Shown: piece by piece, positions 32,484 to 43,554 of the stretch
How positions within the stretch are numbered: the first letter of the stretch is position 1
How the letters are laid out: each line of letters starts with the position of its first letter
Source of the DNA: Chara braunii
Lineage: Eukaryota; Streptophyta; Charophyceae; Charales; Characeae
Direction of reading: 5' to 3'
DNA: 51,532 bases
Assembly: GCA_003427395.1 (NCBI GenBank)
Contig: BFEA01000075.1
Coordinates: forward strand, 2,776,407 to 2,827,938
Position numbers and translations under genes: made by a program
Notes under the pieces: model-generated
Databases searched by the model: none
What the model saw: the letters and a program-made list of their open reading frames with translations, nothing else
What the model was told of the DNA's origin: nothing

Positions 32484-35092
32484 AAGTATCAGTCATGATG
32501 GTCAAGCCCACACATATCCTTTTTTTCTGTACGTCCTTGCACATAGGCAGGCAACACAAACAACATATTCTCGTGGAAACATATTAAAAAAAAAAAAAGG
32601 CAAGTCAAGCTCATTGACTTATCAATTACGATAATAAGACAATCAAGTCCAGAATCAATGATTGAGACGACAATGATCAGTAAATATAATTCTTAGGGCG
32701 ACCTCGTCTCTGACCTGTTATTCTACTCGTTTACTGCTAAATTGACCTCGCAATCACTCCATCAACCTGTGTTATTAATCCAGTAACCTCACGTGTACAT
32801 CCCATTAGGAGCACAACATTGATAATCCGTGAATCGTTGTAGTAGTTAAACCACTGCCCAAATAACTCTGAATAAAATCCTGAATGGTTTCCTGCTATAT
32901 CACTTTTATTAAAATGAGGACACTTAGTCATTATTATCTAAACCCATATGAGATTTTGCACGTATTAAAATGGAGGGAGTTACTGCAGAGTCGAATCTTA
33001 ATCTTAGAAAAAAAAAATCTTGGTTAATCGATCTGATCCCTCTTCTTGTTAGTCTTGAAGTAGCTTAGAAGCGCGAAGAAGTCTGTCACGGCCCGACCCA
33101 TGTCACTCGATGAAGCTCGGTTAGATCAATGCCATCTCCCTGTGAAGAGCTTCAAACGTTGGTTCATAGCATAACACTTAACACTACTGTAGCATACAAC
33201 ATGCCGAAACGAAATAATGCTATCATGAGAGTTCCTGCTGACAAGAGGGGTGCCTGTTGACAAGAGGGGTGTCTGCTGGTCTGGTCATATACAATCCATG
33301 CGAGTGATGAATAACTTGACGTGTGACTGGACGGTAGTCGACGATCCAATGCGCAACTGAGTACTTGGACGTTGTTGATGTTAACAGTAAGTTATCCCAT
33401 GCCCGCTGAAAAATGCATCTGCAGTCGTTGTTTGCAGATTATTCTCATGCACGTTGATCATCACTCCGCCTTAACCGCAAGGTTGTTCATGAAACAAGCG
33501 GCCAATGGTAGCACTCAAACTCTTTCTGAAGGCAAGCACTAGTCTTTACCTTTTGTACACCCACTCAGCGCGATTGTTCTATCTCGATTCACGTACGTCG
33601 ATATTTACCCTCCCTTGCCTACTTAACTTCCCCGCCAAAACTTTGCGCATATTCACCTCGCCTCCCTGCCTCTCTCTCTCTCTTGTTGACCTTCTCTCTC
33701 TCTCCCTTGTTAACGCTCGTTAACGAGCGCGCCCATCCACTTCTTGATCGCGTACTGCCCCCTTCACCTAACGTATCACTCACCTACTGTTGTCACGCGT
33801 CTCTTTCTCTCAGCTTGCGCCAGCGCTCGTGCGTTAGCGCGTCTCTCTCTCACGTGCCCCACCGTCTTCCTCATGCGCTGACCTTTTCTTCCTCCTCTCC
33901 CGAACGCCGTCATCTACCCCTTGGTCATGTACTACCTCTTGCTCGACAAGTTCACGAATGCCCAACTGCCTGGTCTCACGACCTTGAGTCTTTTTCGTTC
34001 GCACCCCACTGGGTACATCCGCCTCGTCCTCGCCTTTCCTTTCCTTTTTTTTTCTCTATTGTCGTGCGTTCCACTTCTTTTTTCCCGCAAGATTTTGGTC
34101 CGCTCCTCGCTAGCCTCACTCTCTTCGTTTGGGGTTAGGTCCAACTGAGCCTCAAGTCTCTTCCCCGTCAGAGAAGAAGTCGACTCTTCGCGGTGAGTAA
34201 TTAACTTGATTATGCAAACTTCCTCATCTTCACGACAAAGGTGTCTGGACCGTCTCACAATCATCTCCTTGGTCCAAAAGATCAACCTTTTTCCACGACC
34301 ATTTCAGCTGCCCCTCTCCCACAGGTCTCTGCCTTCACTTTTTCCCGTCTCTCACCTTATTTTACCCGTAATTCAAACCTGGGTCCATTTCCCTTTTCAG
34401 GCTCATAGCGGTCCACTTATTCCGGTAACGCAGCAATAGCGGTCTTCCATTATTTTTTTGTCCAACCTTTTCTCTCACTAGACTTAACCCTTCTTCTAGC
34501 GCACACGTCCACTTTTCTCTTATCGACTACTACCCCATGTCAATGGGTAGAACGCTCACTAGCGTCGACGAGTGTAGTCTACCCACGTTAATAACTTGCC
34601 TCAGCAAATAGGAGCCCATGTTTTATAGTTTCCACGATCAGTTGGCGTTGATTCTACCCGATCAAAAATATAAGCATTCAGATTAAATAACCAATTTTAA
34701 TCAGGTAAATATATAAATGCATAGATACTTAATTAAATAAAATTACATCAATACACAAATAGATAAATAAGAACCATACCAAAGCTTAAGAAAATTAGAA
34801 TTTGAGTAGGAATCAAAAATTCAAAAGACGTTATCAGTTCTCTCACCTTTAATGGATAATAATAAGGTAATCGTTCCTCTTTCATTAGTGATAACAAACA
34901 ACAGCTCTTATACTTATGTAGCTATCGACTAGATTCAACGACTCTTCACTCACTAGCAACCATTCACTTCAAGTTACTAACTGATAGTGACCCCATAAAC
35001 CCGTCCTTTCAACTCGGCTCATGATGCAGAGGAGTCTGGACGCCCTCCGTCTATAGTCAAGCTTAGATGGACAACGGTAGTAACCTCTACAT
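32484..35092. other. unassigned sequence; CT-rich middle
   Basis: No recognisable gene. A TC-rich part (33.66-34.15 kb) supports a composition-driven 151-codon frame (33683-34138) with no family match. A perfect 14-bp palindrome GCTCGTTAACGAGC is at 33715-33728, and a donor-like GCG|GTGAGTAATTAAC at about 34190-34203. The last 500 bp are AT-rich. Confidence 0.35.
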
Positions 35093-35185
35093 TTGCGTAG
35101 CACGGCGAACGTGTTCGGGCCCCTTCATGTGCGAGCGAACAGCTCGCGAACATGTTCGGACGAACATAACTTTTTTTCGGTAAGA

Positions 35186-35688
35186 TGAGTCGGTGAAACT
35201 CCGACGAAACAGTTTGTCACAGCCCCTCGTTTGTTGTCCTCTTCTCCCTCTCTGCCTACGGTTTACCGGGCAGTTCTGTTTGACGATATATACTACGACT
35301 TCGCTAGCTTCCTGCTACGGTTTTCTCCGGTCAGGTCGAGCGGCAGTGGTCGGGGCCGTCACTACGCGGCCATGCTGTGCNNNNNNNNNNNNNNNNNNNN
35401 NNNNNNNNNNNNNNNNNNNNNNNNNNNNNNNNNNNNNNNNNNNNNNNNNNNNNNNNNNNNNNNNNNNNNNNNNNNNNNNNNNNNNNNNNNNNNNNNNNNN
35501 NNNNNNNNNNNNNNNNNNNNNNNNNNNNNNNNNNNNNNNNNNNNNNNNNNNNNNNNNNNNNNNNNNNNNNNNNNNNNNNNNNNNNNNNNNTGAGTCGGTG
35601 AAACTCCGACGAAACAGTTTGTCATAGCCCCTCGTTTGTTGTCCTCTTCTCCCTCTCTGCCTACGGTTTACCGGGCAGTTCTATTTGA

Positions 35689-35700
<12 letters not shown>
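35186..35700. repeat. direct repeat flanking a 210-N gap
   Basis: About 110 bp starting TGAGTCGGTGAAACTCCGAC occurs at 35186-35295 and again at 35591-35700, with two substitutions visible. The 35381-35590 interval is all N. The repeats could be short terminal repeats of a nested element or the same sequence placed on both edges of an unresolved gap. Confidence 0.6.

Positions 35701-35721
<21 letters not shown>
35690..35721. repeat. (TA)n microsatellite
   Basis: Clean TA run directly after the second copy of the gap-flanking repeat. Confidence 0.9.
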
Positions 35722-35724
<3 letters not shown>

Positions 35725-36007
35725 CGGTTTTTGATTTTTAACTCATGATTGGCTACGAATTTGAACATGACTCCAAGACAAAAGTTGCTTGTATTGTTAT
35801 GTTACTACATAAGATATAGTTTTTTCAGATTTTTTGAGAACTTTGTTTTTTTTTTTTTTATGAATATTTTTTATGTTCGCGTTCGGAGGGTTTTGGGCGC
35901 TTATTCGCGATCGGGCGAACATGTTCGCGTTCGCCTCCGAACGCGAACACGGTGCTACGTAGCTCTACACTGCCACCCTCTGACTCTTCGACTATACAAA
36001 AGAAAAA

Positions 36008-36111
36008 AAAACAAAGGTATAGAAAAGAGAAAAAAACAAAGGTATACAAAAGAGAAAAAAACAAAGGTATACAAAAGAGAAAAAAACAAAGGTATACAAA
36101 AAAGAGGAAAA
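36008..36111. repeat. 25-bp minisatellite
   Basis: Four units containing CAAAGGTATACAAAAGAGAA start at 36012, 36037, 36062 and 36087 with almost no variation. Because 25 is not a multiple of 3, the lysine-rich frames across it shift with each unit and are not evidence of a protein. Confidence 0.9.
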
Positions 36112-37354
36112 GGGAAAAGAAAAAACAAAGGGGAAAAATAACAATTAATAAATTTTTTCCAAAGGATGACGAAGAGATTTGATCCTTGACCCAATGGGTT
36201 CGCCATTGACAAAGGCTGCCTTACAACCAAAGGTCTCTAAAGATAAAAATACGTAGACCATTTTTTTTGAAGAAGATGAAGGCGAGGATGGTAAGAGTAT
36301 GAAATGCATGGGAGTATTAAGAAAAATAAGAGGAAAGATGTGGAAAAGTTATTGTAACCAACTACTTATGTCACATGGAGTTGCCAGTGTCGATACCCGA
36401 AACAAGGGAAAAGTTGAGATGACGACTGTTAAGGAGTGTAACAACATACATCTTCGTGATCTCGTATCCGCAAATACAATTAATTGATGAAACGTAAATG
36501 AGTCATTTTTATATCGGTGTGAGGGTAAAGGTTGATAACAAGGAGTGAGATGGAATAGTAGATATAAGCGCAAAAATGAGCATGGTTAAGGAAAGTTTGG
36601 TGGTGTACTGAACTCAAGATTTATTGGACCAATATTGACACTCTTACCAAGGTTAGTAAACCATATCTCTTAATTCAAATAACAATGAACGTGATTATTG
36701 AGGCAAGAAAAGTGAAGGTAAGAACCTTCGTTTTCATTCTATTCAAGTTAGATCATTCAATTCTCATAGAAATTTAATTTCTATGCCGAACAGAGTCCTT
36801 CGTCATAAACGAACATGATAGGACAATATATTGTATTATACTTGTGACAATTGTGATGTAGCTAAATACACTTATACAATTTATACTTAAACTAGAAACG
36901 AAAGGAATATGTAAACTACAGAGTCATTTACCTTCGAGAAACCAAAATGGTTAGTTAAATGCTCCAAAGAGAGGATAAGGAAAAAAAGGAGATATGGTAA
37001 ACCCATCGACGTCGTAGATCATGTACGATTTTGGAAGATGATGAAATATTGGAGGGTAATGGTCAGAAATAGGTCCCCGCATCGTACCAATTACAACCTA
37101 AAGTTAATATAGAGTTCCGTTCCACAAATTTAAATAATGGATAAATTTAAACAAGGATTTACAATATGATATAAGAAAAAAAAAAAAAAAAAAGTTTATG
37201 TCCTTGCTTGTTTCCAAAGAAGAAGAGTCGAATGCTGAGAAAGAATAAATGTTAATTCATTATAGAAATGATCAAATAAGAAAAACAAGATAAAAATTAA
37301 ACAAAAAATATAAAGGTTCATAAAAAACCATATATTATTTTCGCATAACGCATG
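36112..37354. other. AT-rich spacer without a gene
   Basis: No domain, repeat or RNA recognised apart from an A run at 37172-37191. Short frames only. Confidence 0.5.
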
Positions 37355-39411
37355 AAAATGCCACCACACGGGTGCAAGTGAATGGTGCCCTGCCCCCGCA
37401 CTTCACACAACAGAGGTCTGTGAGAAAAGTGGATCCGATAACTCTTTATCTCTTTTGAGAATTATTGAGGCACTATCGACAAACCTACCATACAATAAGG
37501 ACCTAAGAAGAATCCAACTGGCCGGAATCCCAAAGGAAGCAGTCCCTGTTTGCTCCCTTTTCACTGACGACCTAACCATTATGGCTGAAGTTTGTGAGCA
37601 GACAATGGAGAAACTGCATAAGATGATGGATCGATTTTTGTAGATTGTCTAACATGACGGTGAATTGAGGACAAAAGACAGTAGGGTGGTGGATGCACCA
37701 CCAAGGGGGCAGACCCCCCAAAAGGCATAATATTTCCTGGCTTCCCGTGGAAGCCTCGATCCGAGTGCTTGAAATCTCAATGACAGCGCAAGGGAAACCA
37801 TGATCCAATGACGGCTGACTCTAAACACCCACTTTGAATAAGCTGACTGATTGGAACAAAAATACGCATCCATCTTTGGTAGAACCCTGATTGTAAACAG
37901 CATGGTATTGGGCCTAATGACTGCCTTAAGTTGGTCTTGTGGCCCCTAAGCAAAGGGCCCTAAGGGCCTTGAAAAGAGCAAATGACGGCCTTTTTGTGGA
38001 GGGGGGATAGCGAGACCCCACACACGATCAGTCGGGTGGCATGGGAATCAATCATTCAGCCCAAAGCTAAAGGGGGGTTGGGAATTATTGACCCCCCCAC
38101 ACAAATCCAGGCGCTCTCCTTGAGGTGGATCCAGGCTTTGGTATTATCGAATACTTCCCCATCGAGGCCATTGACACTGTTACAAATTTCGGCCTCGTCC
38201 CCAGAAGTCCCCGCTGAGGTTGATCCTCTTATTTGGCTAGAGGACAAAATTTGGACACTTCCACAAAAGGACAGGAACGGGGAGGCAGCAAATGAGTTTT
38301 GGATTCGATTGCTAAAGACGTGGAGGAAACTTCCTCTGCCAGATAAACCAGCCCCAAACCAATGGGAGGAGGTGATGTGACAACCCCTCTTAGGAAATAG
38401 GTGGATTACTGACTCGCATAACCAGATGAGATGTAGCACGAACTGTCTGTGAAGAGGATGGGCTATGCATGGCCTGTTGGGGGTAGCGGACTTATCGGAC
38501 AAGGAAGCGAGGGAGTGAAAGACATGTGAGAGACCTTGAGGTATTGTCACCGGACGGAGACAGCAAGAGCGGACCTGGTAGAAAGTTTCCCCATCTCATG
38601 GTATCCCATTCTTAAACTAGGCCCGACACTAGAGGAAGGAGACCGGGTGAGCCAAGCACATACTCTTCACCAGGTAGGGCTGGTGCATATGGTCCGCCCG
38701 GAGGATGTGCTCTTGGAACACTACAATGTGAGCATGATCGGTTTCCTGCAGGGCAGCAAAGACCCTTTCATGTGGGTGGACAAGGGGGAGGTGTATCGGG
38801 TAAGAGTGCTAGAGGAAGAAGGGGAGAGGAAAGCGTTTTGGACCGGTATTCCACTGGCCCAACTCCCACTGGATCCGGAGGAATGGAAGCGGGACTGTAG
38901 AAAAAGAAGGGGGGACCGTCCGCAAAAAATGGTTAAATTGGCGAATCTTAAAGCGAAATCTACCTATGGGATGCTGAAAACCAAAAGGCGGCTATGTGAA
39001 ATTGTAAATGAGAGGTGGCAGCGTCATCTCAACATAAGCAGCCACCTCCTTAAGCCCCTGCGCTGGATTCGATAAGTGAAGCTTAGGCCAGCTAAAGTAT
39101 CTTCCCTGCAGTGGCTGATAGCGCACCGCTGCCTGCCAACAGTGATTGGTTGGTGGACCACACAAGGCTGGAGCAGTCGGGGCGGGCTCTGCCTTGGTGC
39201 CCCAAATGCTTGTGTGGCTTACCAGCTAGGAAAAGGGCGTAAATGATAGAGCATATTTTCCTGCAACGTCCAACATCAATTTTGACATGGCATTGGTGGG
39301 ACTAGATCTGGCGGTGTATGGTGCCCGACTTGGAATGGCCATGGGATTGGAGGGTGCGGCTGGTAGGGTACTACCCTCCCATTCAAGAAGACGGGTTTAT
39401 GAGGAATATGG
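37355..39411 (+). pseudogene. LINE ORF2, 5'-truncated plus-strand copy (RT palm to tail)
   Basis: Homology to the minus-strand LINE begins in the middle of RT at ATTRVQVNGALPPH (37355), the usual sign of 5' truncation during target-primed reverse transcription. It continues through RSVRKVDP, the catalytic box LFTDDLTIM (about 37553-37579), FLWRGDSETPHTISRVAWES and IIQPKAKGGLGIIDPPTQIQ. The longest frame is 38536-39075 (MRYCHRTETARADLVES...). A zf-RVT-like stretch follows (CPKC and IEHIFLQ, about 39200-39270), then HWWD and EDGFMRNM. The sequence breaks off exactly at the T run of the minus-strand LINE (39412). Multiple stops and frameshifts; inactive. Confidence 0.85.

Positions 39412-39437
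<26 letters not shown>
39412..39437 (-). other. poly(A) tail of the minus-strand LINE
   Basis: 26 consecutive Ts on the plus strand, marking the 3' end of the minus-strand LINE and its junction with plus-strand LINE sequence on the left. Confidence 0.9.
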
Positions 39438-39442
<5 letters not shown>

Positions 39443-39530
39443 TATCCCCCTCAGTGATAGTGGTGCTGATAAGAGCAGACACCACTAGCACCTGGGGAGT
39501 GGCTCTATCTATTGGTGGGGAGCAGCACCT

Positions 39531-39549
39531 GCTGGAAAACGGGTCCAGC
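39531..39549 (-). other. LINE 3' UTR hairpin, minus-strand copy
   Basis: Minus-strand GCTGGACCCGTTTTCCAGC forms a 6-bp stem (GCTGGA/TCCAGC), followed by a conserved GCTCCCC-ACCAATAGAT phrase. It is about 95 nt before the poly(A) tail. Confidence 0.7.
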
Positions 39550-39809
39550 ATCCCTTGTACATGAGAGTTTGAACCCTGTCTGAAAAACATCAAAGGAGGC
39601 AAGGGAGACACCTGCCAGCATTGATTGCCCTGGTGTCCAGGGGATTGACTGAACAGGGTAGAGGAATCTCTTGACCATGAGACCGGCACCAAATCTTGCT
39701 AGTACGTACTAATTCCTCCCCCTCCCTATCTCCCCTTTTGCATTGCCTGCTCGAGTGCAGAATGAATCGGGAAAACTGAAAAACATCAATCGAACCAATC
39801 AGGCCTGTT

Positions 39810-40290
39810 TTAGACACCTGCGTACCAGTGGGTCTCGACTATTGAGTTTGCAGGCGGTGGGAAGGGGTCAGGGAAATCTGAGAGGGGCCGCAGCGAGATG
39901 GAGGGGTCAATCCTGGTCCAATCATGAAAGTGGAGGTGATAGTCTCTTTCTATCTTTTCCCTATCTCTTCCTTCCCCCCGCTCCCCTCCCTCCCCCCCTT
40001 TCCACTGTATTTCCGCTATCCAGCCCCCTTGCTCCCCTCCCAGCCAGTCTTTGCAGATGGATTGTATTTGTATCTTGATTTCCTTTCTTGAATGCATAAA
40101 GGTTATCTTTTCTTGTATTTATAATTTTTTCCCATTGCACTGTGAGCTCTGCCTAGATCTGGTGGTTGATTGTCTCTATGACAGCCGGCCCTTCAGGACG
40201 GACTTCTTCCATCTCCCTGGTGCACCTTTTCCACCAGATCGCCCAGAGGACTGCTCTGCGTCCCACTGCGAACATATTCCTTTCGAAGGT
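39810..40290 (-). pseudogene. LINE ORF2 C-terminal domain
   Basis: Minus-strand frames read RRAVLWAIWWKRCTREMEEV (40260-40200), then after a frame change WLGGEQGGWIAEIQWKGG, RDYHLHFHDW, IDPSISLRPLSDFPDPFPPP. The same order occurs in the plus-strand copy after the adapter (RRSVLWTLWWQTC, then GWIAEVIW, RDYRLQFWEW, DPGIPLRPATEFPDLFPP), and the second half occurs again in the third copy at 46.5-46.6 kb. Conservation in three independent copies argues that this tail beyond the zf-RVT-like region is real protein. Function unknown. Confidence 0.7.
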
Positions 40291-40361
40291 GCTTGTTTGT
40301 TCCGACTGCCAAGCTTCACACATGATTGATTGCCAATTCCACGACCATGGGGTTGTTGTGC

Positions 40362-40760
40362 CTAACAGGCTCCACACTCGGTCCCACCATCTCCATAACC
40401 AGACTGACCCAGGGCACTGTAGAAAAATGTGCTCAATTGTTTCTGGTCTCCTCCTTGCTGGGTATGAGGCAATACATAGTTTACACCAGGGAGGGCCAGA
40501 CCCTTCTGCTCCAGAGAGGAACGGTCAATCAACCAGTCATTAGTAGGTAAGCAGCGGTGTTCTATTTGCCATTGTAAAGACGCGATCTTGGCCGGTGATG
40601 TTTTGCTGAGTCTGAACCATTTTATTGGTCGTAAGGTGTTCCGTTCCAGGTTTAGGTGTCTTATCCAACGTTCAGTTACTACATCTTTTAGGTTCAACTT
40701 TGGGCGCAGTAGGCGATAGGCTCCTTTGATTGTCATTAAGTGGATGTGTTGTTTTCCTGT
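40362..40760 (-). pseudogene. LINE ORF2 zf-RVT-like region, degraded
   Basis: The frame includes KGAYRLLRPKLNLKDVVTER, WFRLSKTSPAKIASLQWQIE and HRCLPTNDWLIDRSSLEQKG, the typical lead-in to the zf-RVT domain of plant LINEs (..K....W....HRLPT...L). The metal-ligand part is degraded here; the plus-strand paralogue keeps CPKC and EHIFLQ at the corresponding place. Confidence 0.65.
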
Positions 40761-40877
40761 TCTGCCTCTGCCTAGCTGGGTAGTCTAGACCCAAACGGCC
40801 AGATCGAAGGCAAGATGTGTAATCGAGGTATCAAGTTTGTATGCCCACCACTGTTCCTTTTCTTTTATTACCCTGAT

Positions 40878-42002
40878 TCAGAAGATTTCCTCTTCTTTAA
40901 ACCACCTTGTTTCTTCCGGGTTTGTCCTGACCAGTCTGTTTTTATTTATGATATTAAAGAGGCTCACCAACACCTCTCTATCCGGTCTGCCAGATAACAC
41001 CACGCTTCCTACTTTGTTTGTACATCCCCTGATCCCTACCCAGTCGTTTTCTTCCAAGGTTGACCCTTTTCTTAGAATCCTTACCCACTCTAAGGGAATT
41101 GAGAAAATGATTTCCTCCAGAGCTTCTCCAATATTGTGGCAATATCGCAGTCGCTCCCTCAGTTGAGTTTCGGTGATCCAATCTTTTGTGTTTAGGTCCC
41201 AGATATCCCCAATTTTGAGAATGCCTCTGCTCACCCATCCCCTCCAAGGGGACCCGGTGCAAAGGAATACCGAGCCATGGGAGTTAGTGACCCACCTGTT
41301 CCCAAATAATGGATGCCTCAATACTTCTTCCAACCGCCGCGGGGCTACCTTGTGTGAGAGCGGTAGTTTGCGCCAAGTGCTGAGCAGCGCGGCCCAAAAG
41401 GGAGACCCCTTTTTTATATCTCTCCTTGCCGCTTGTCTGTCAGATTTCGGTTCGTCTTTTGTTTTCGTTGGCTTTCTAGGTATGGTCCAATATCTGTCCT
41501 CTAACCACCCGAGCGGGTCTATGTTGTTCGGGGTGGGGGGGGCCAGCCTTCTAATCTGTTGTAGAGTCATCTGCTGCCAGGGACCTTTTGTGTAAAAAAG
41601 GAGGCTCTTTAACCATTTCAGGGTCAAGGCCATAATCTGTGTGGTAGGATCCAGAATCCCCAAGCCCCCTTTGGACTTCGGCTGGATTATTGCACGCCAG
41701 ACGACTCTACTGATTGTGTTTTTGCATTCGTGGTTTCCTCTCCAGAGGAAGGCCGCTACCTGTCTTTGGAGGGGGCGTAGTGTCGTCTTATTGAGTGACC
41801 ATATGGCTGTCATGTACCATAAGGACGCTAGCACCACATTGTTGATGACTAGAGTCCTCCCAAATAAGGATGTGTGTTGATCTTTCCACCGTGTCAGTTT
41901 TTCTAGGACCGGTCGAGTCAACCATTCATCATTGGTTGGTGGACGGCCATCAGCGAAATCTGAACTCCTAAGATCCGAATAGGTGAGTTGGTTGTGACCC
42001 AT
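40878..42002 (-). pseudogene. LINE reverse transcriptase thumb and downstream region
   Basis: A 374-codon open frame, the longest in the window. It contains TRPVLEKLTRWKDQHTSLFG, LVINNVVLASLWYMTAIWSL, QVAAFLWRGNHECKNTISRV and IIQPKSKGGLGILDPTTQI. These are the post-palm blocks shared by plant LINE proteins (L..W....LS..GR..LI..VL.S.P.Y......P, F.W.G, W......P...GGLG). It overlaps the preceding RT frame in another phase (41918-42002), so one frameshift near 41950-42000 separates it from the catalytic palm. It aligns with plus-strand 37982-38900. Confidence 0.85.
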
Positions 42003-43052
42003 TTCACCTGCGGAGAATCCGGTGGCCTACTCCCTTGGCAGTGAATCCACCACCCTTCAGTCTTACTTCCCCAGTTTACTCTCATGTCTGACAGCGTGCA
42101 AAAGCGGTCCATCAACATTTTAATTTCTCTCATGTTTTCAGGTGAGGCGTCGACCATAATGGAGAGATCATCTGCAAACAGGGAGCAGATTGGGATTGCC
42201 TCTTCCGGGATAGAGGTTACCCGTATTCTTTGGGTCTTCTTATGTGCCCTTAAGTTTGCTGTCAGCGCCTCCATAATTATAACAAACAAGAACGGGGCGA
42301 TGGGGTCCCTCTGACGTACCGAACGTTCCAAGTCAATAGGGGGGGCCAATCTCCCATTAATTTGCACCCTTGTTGTGGCACTATGGTGCAGGATTTCCAC
42401 CCATCTCCTTAAGCGTGGTCCAAAATTTAGTTTTTCCAGGCATTTGTCAAGAAAGAACCAATCGACATGATCGTATGCTTTTTCAAAGTCAATGAAGATT
42501 ATTGCTGCATTGTGTTTGGATTGACGTGACAGTTTCAATACCTCATTTATGAGGAGGATATTATCTTGGATTTTCCTGCCTTTGATAAAACCAGTTTGTG
42601 CAGGGTGGATGATATCTTCCATTATCGGAATCATGCGGTTTGTCAAGGCTTTCCCCACCATTTTGTAAACCACTGTCAGCAGAGTGATAAGCCGATAATT
42701 TCGGATGTTCATCTTGTCACCCTTTTTGTAGAGAAGAGACAACACCCCTTGTCCCACTACTTCCCCCATCTGCCCTGACTCCCAGACCGCATGATAGTAG
42801 TCCATCAGGTCCTGTGCAATGGAGCTCCACATCGATTCCCAGAACTCTTTTGGCAGACCATCGATGTCAGGGGTCTTTTCCTCCTCCATTTGCAAGAGGG
42901 CTGTCCATATCTCAGATTTCTCAAGAGGTTTCTCTAATGCCTCCTTTTGGTCTTCTAAGAGGGCATTTTGTAAGGGGGTGAGAAAATCATCAATTTCTTT
43001 TTCTCTTTGTTCTTTCAGTTGGTTGTTACATTCCGATTTAAAAAACTCTTGA
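41918..43052 (-). pseudogene. LINE reverse transcriptase catalytic core
   Basis: One frame runs from about 43052 through FFKSECNNQLKEQREKEIDD, EKTPDIDGLPKEFWESMW, LLYKKGDKMNIRNYRLITLL, KALTNRMIPIMEDIIHPAQT, GFIKGRKIQDNILLINEVL, IFIDFEKAYDHVDW (palm block A with catalytic D), SVRQRDPIAPFLF (block B, arginine in place of the glycine of RQGDP) and CSLFADDLSIMV (block C, FADD). All three catalytic aspartates are present. RT copies element RNA at the nicked target. The RQRDP substitution and the downstream frameshift suggest a dead copy. Confidence 0.92.
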
Positions 43053-43415
43053 AAGAAGCTTACACTGTGGGGTGGTGGTGGCCGGCTGGGCCCTTTCCTG
43101 GGATGGATCTTTCAAGGCCTCAATGATGGATCTCCCTGTTCTAGCTCTTGTCATTGCAAAGAATCGGGAGTCCATTGCTCCCTCTATTTTATGTTTCCGC
43201 ATTTTCCCCCTAATCCGGACACCTTGCCACCGATGTTCTATGCAGGCCACTAGTCGGGTTTCAATTGACTGAATTTCACTGGAAAGTTCCTCTGATTCTT
43301 GGTTTGTATTTTCTTCATGTTCTTTTAACTGATTTAACTGATATTGTAGTGCCATTTCGTCAAAATGCCGTTTGGCCGCCAGAGCTTTTGAAAATTCGCC
43401 ACATTTCCTGGCCAA
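43053..43415 (-). pseudogene. LINE ORF2 endonuclease-RT linker
   Basis: A charged, probably coiled-coil stretch (LNQLKEHEENTNQESEELSS, EIQSIETRLVACIEHRWQGV) precedes RIRGKMRKHKIEGAMDSRFF and MTRARTGRSIIEALKD. This is the usual LINE linker of A..R...K....E.....F.....R just before RT. No catalytic residues expected. Confidence 0.7.
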
Positions 43416-43554
43416 AAAGACCAGTCCATTGTTAAACCACAGAACGTCATCGCAAAGGGTCTGCCGATGTGATTGTCAATGTGCCCAGGTTTCTTTGATA
43501 AGAGTTTTGAATGATGGTAATGATAGTAATGATGCATTTAATTTGTAGTAACGT

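Larger units (their letters stand above)
35093..35962. mobile_element. hAT-like MITE, copy D (CGAAC arrays), with internal insertion and gap
   Basis: Outer ends TTGCGTAGCAC and GTGCTACGTAG, with an 8-bp target duplication differing at one base (CTCTACAT 35085-35092, CTCTACAC 35963-35970). Subterminal GAACATGTTCG/CGAACGCG palindromes lie at 35105-35165 and 35875-35950. The core at about 35727-35850 aligns with copy C. Between left array and core is extra sequence (about 35180-35715) made of two near-identical segments around an assembly gap, bounded by TTTCGGT on both sides, which suggests a nested insertion. Confidence 0.72.

Noticed and set aside
33683-34138. 151-codon Ser/Leu/Pro-rich frame in CT-rich DNA
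   Set aside because: Composition explains the lack of stops, overlapping frames are similarly open, and no family was recognised.
35749-36141. Lysine-rich 130-codon frame
   Set aside because: Spans a hAT-like MITE end and a 25-bp minisatellite that shifts frame with every unit.
41173-41595. Plus-strand 140-codon frame
   Set aside because: Antisense shadow of the minus-strand LINE reverse transcriptase, whose homology is unambiguous.
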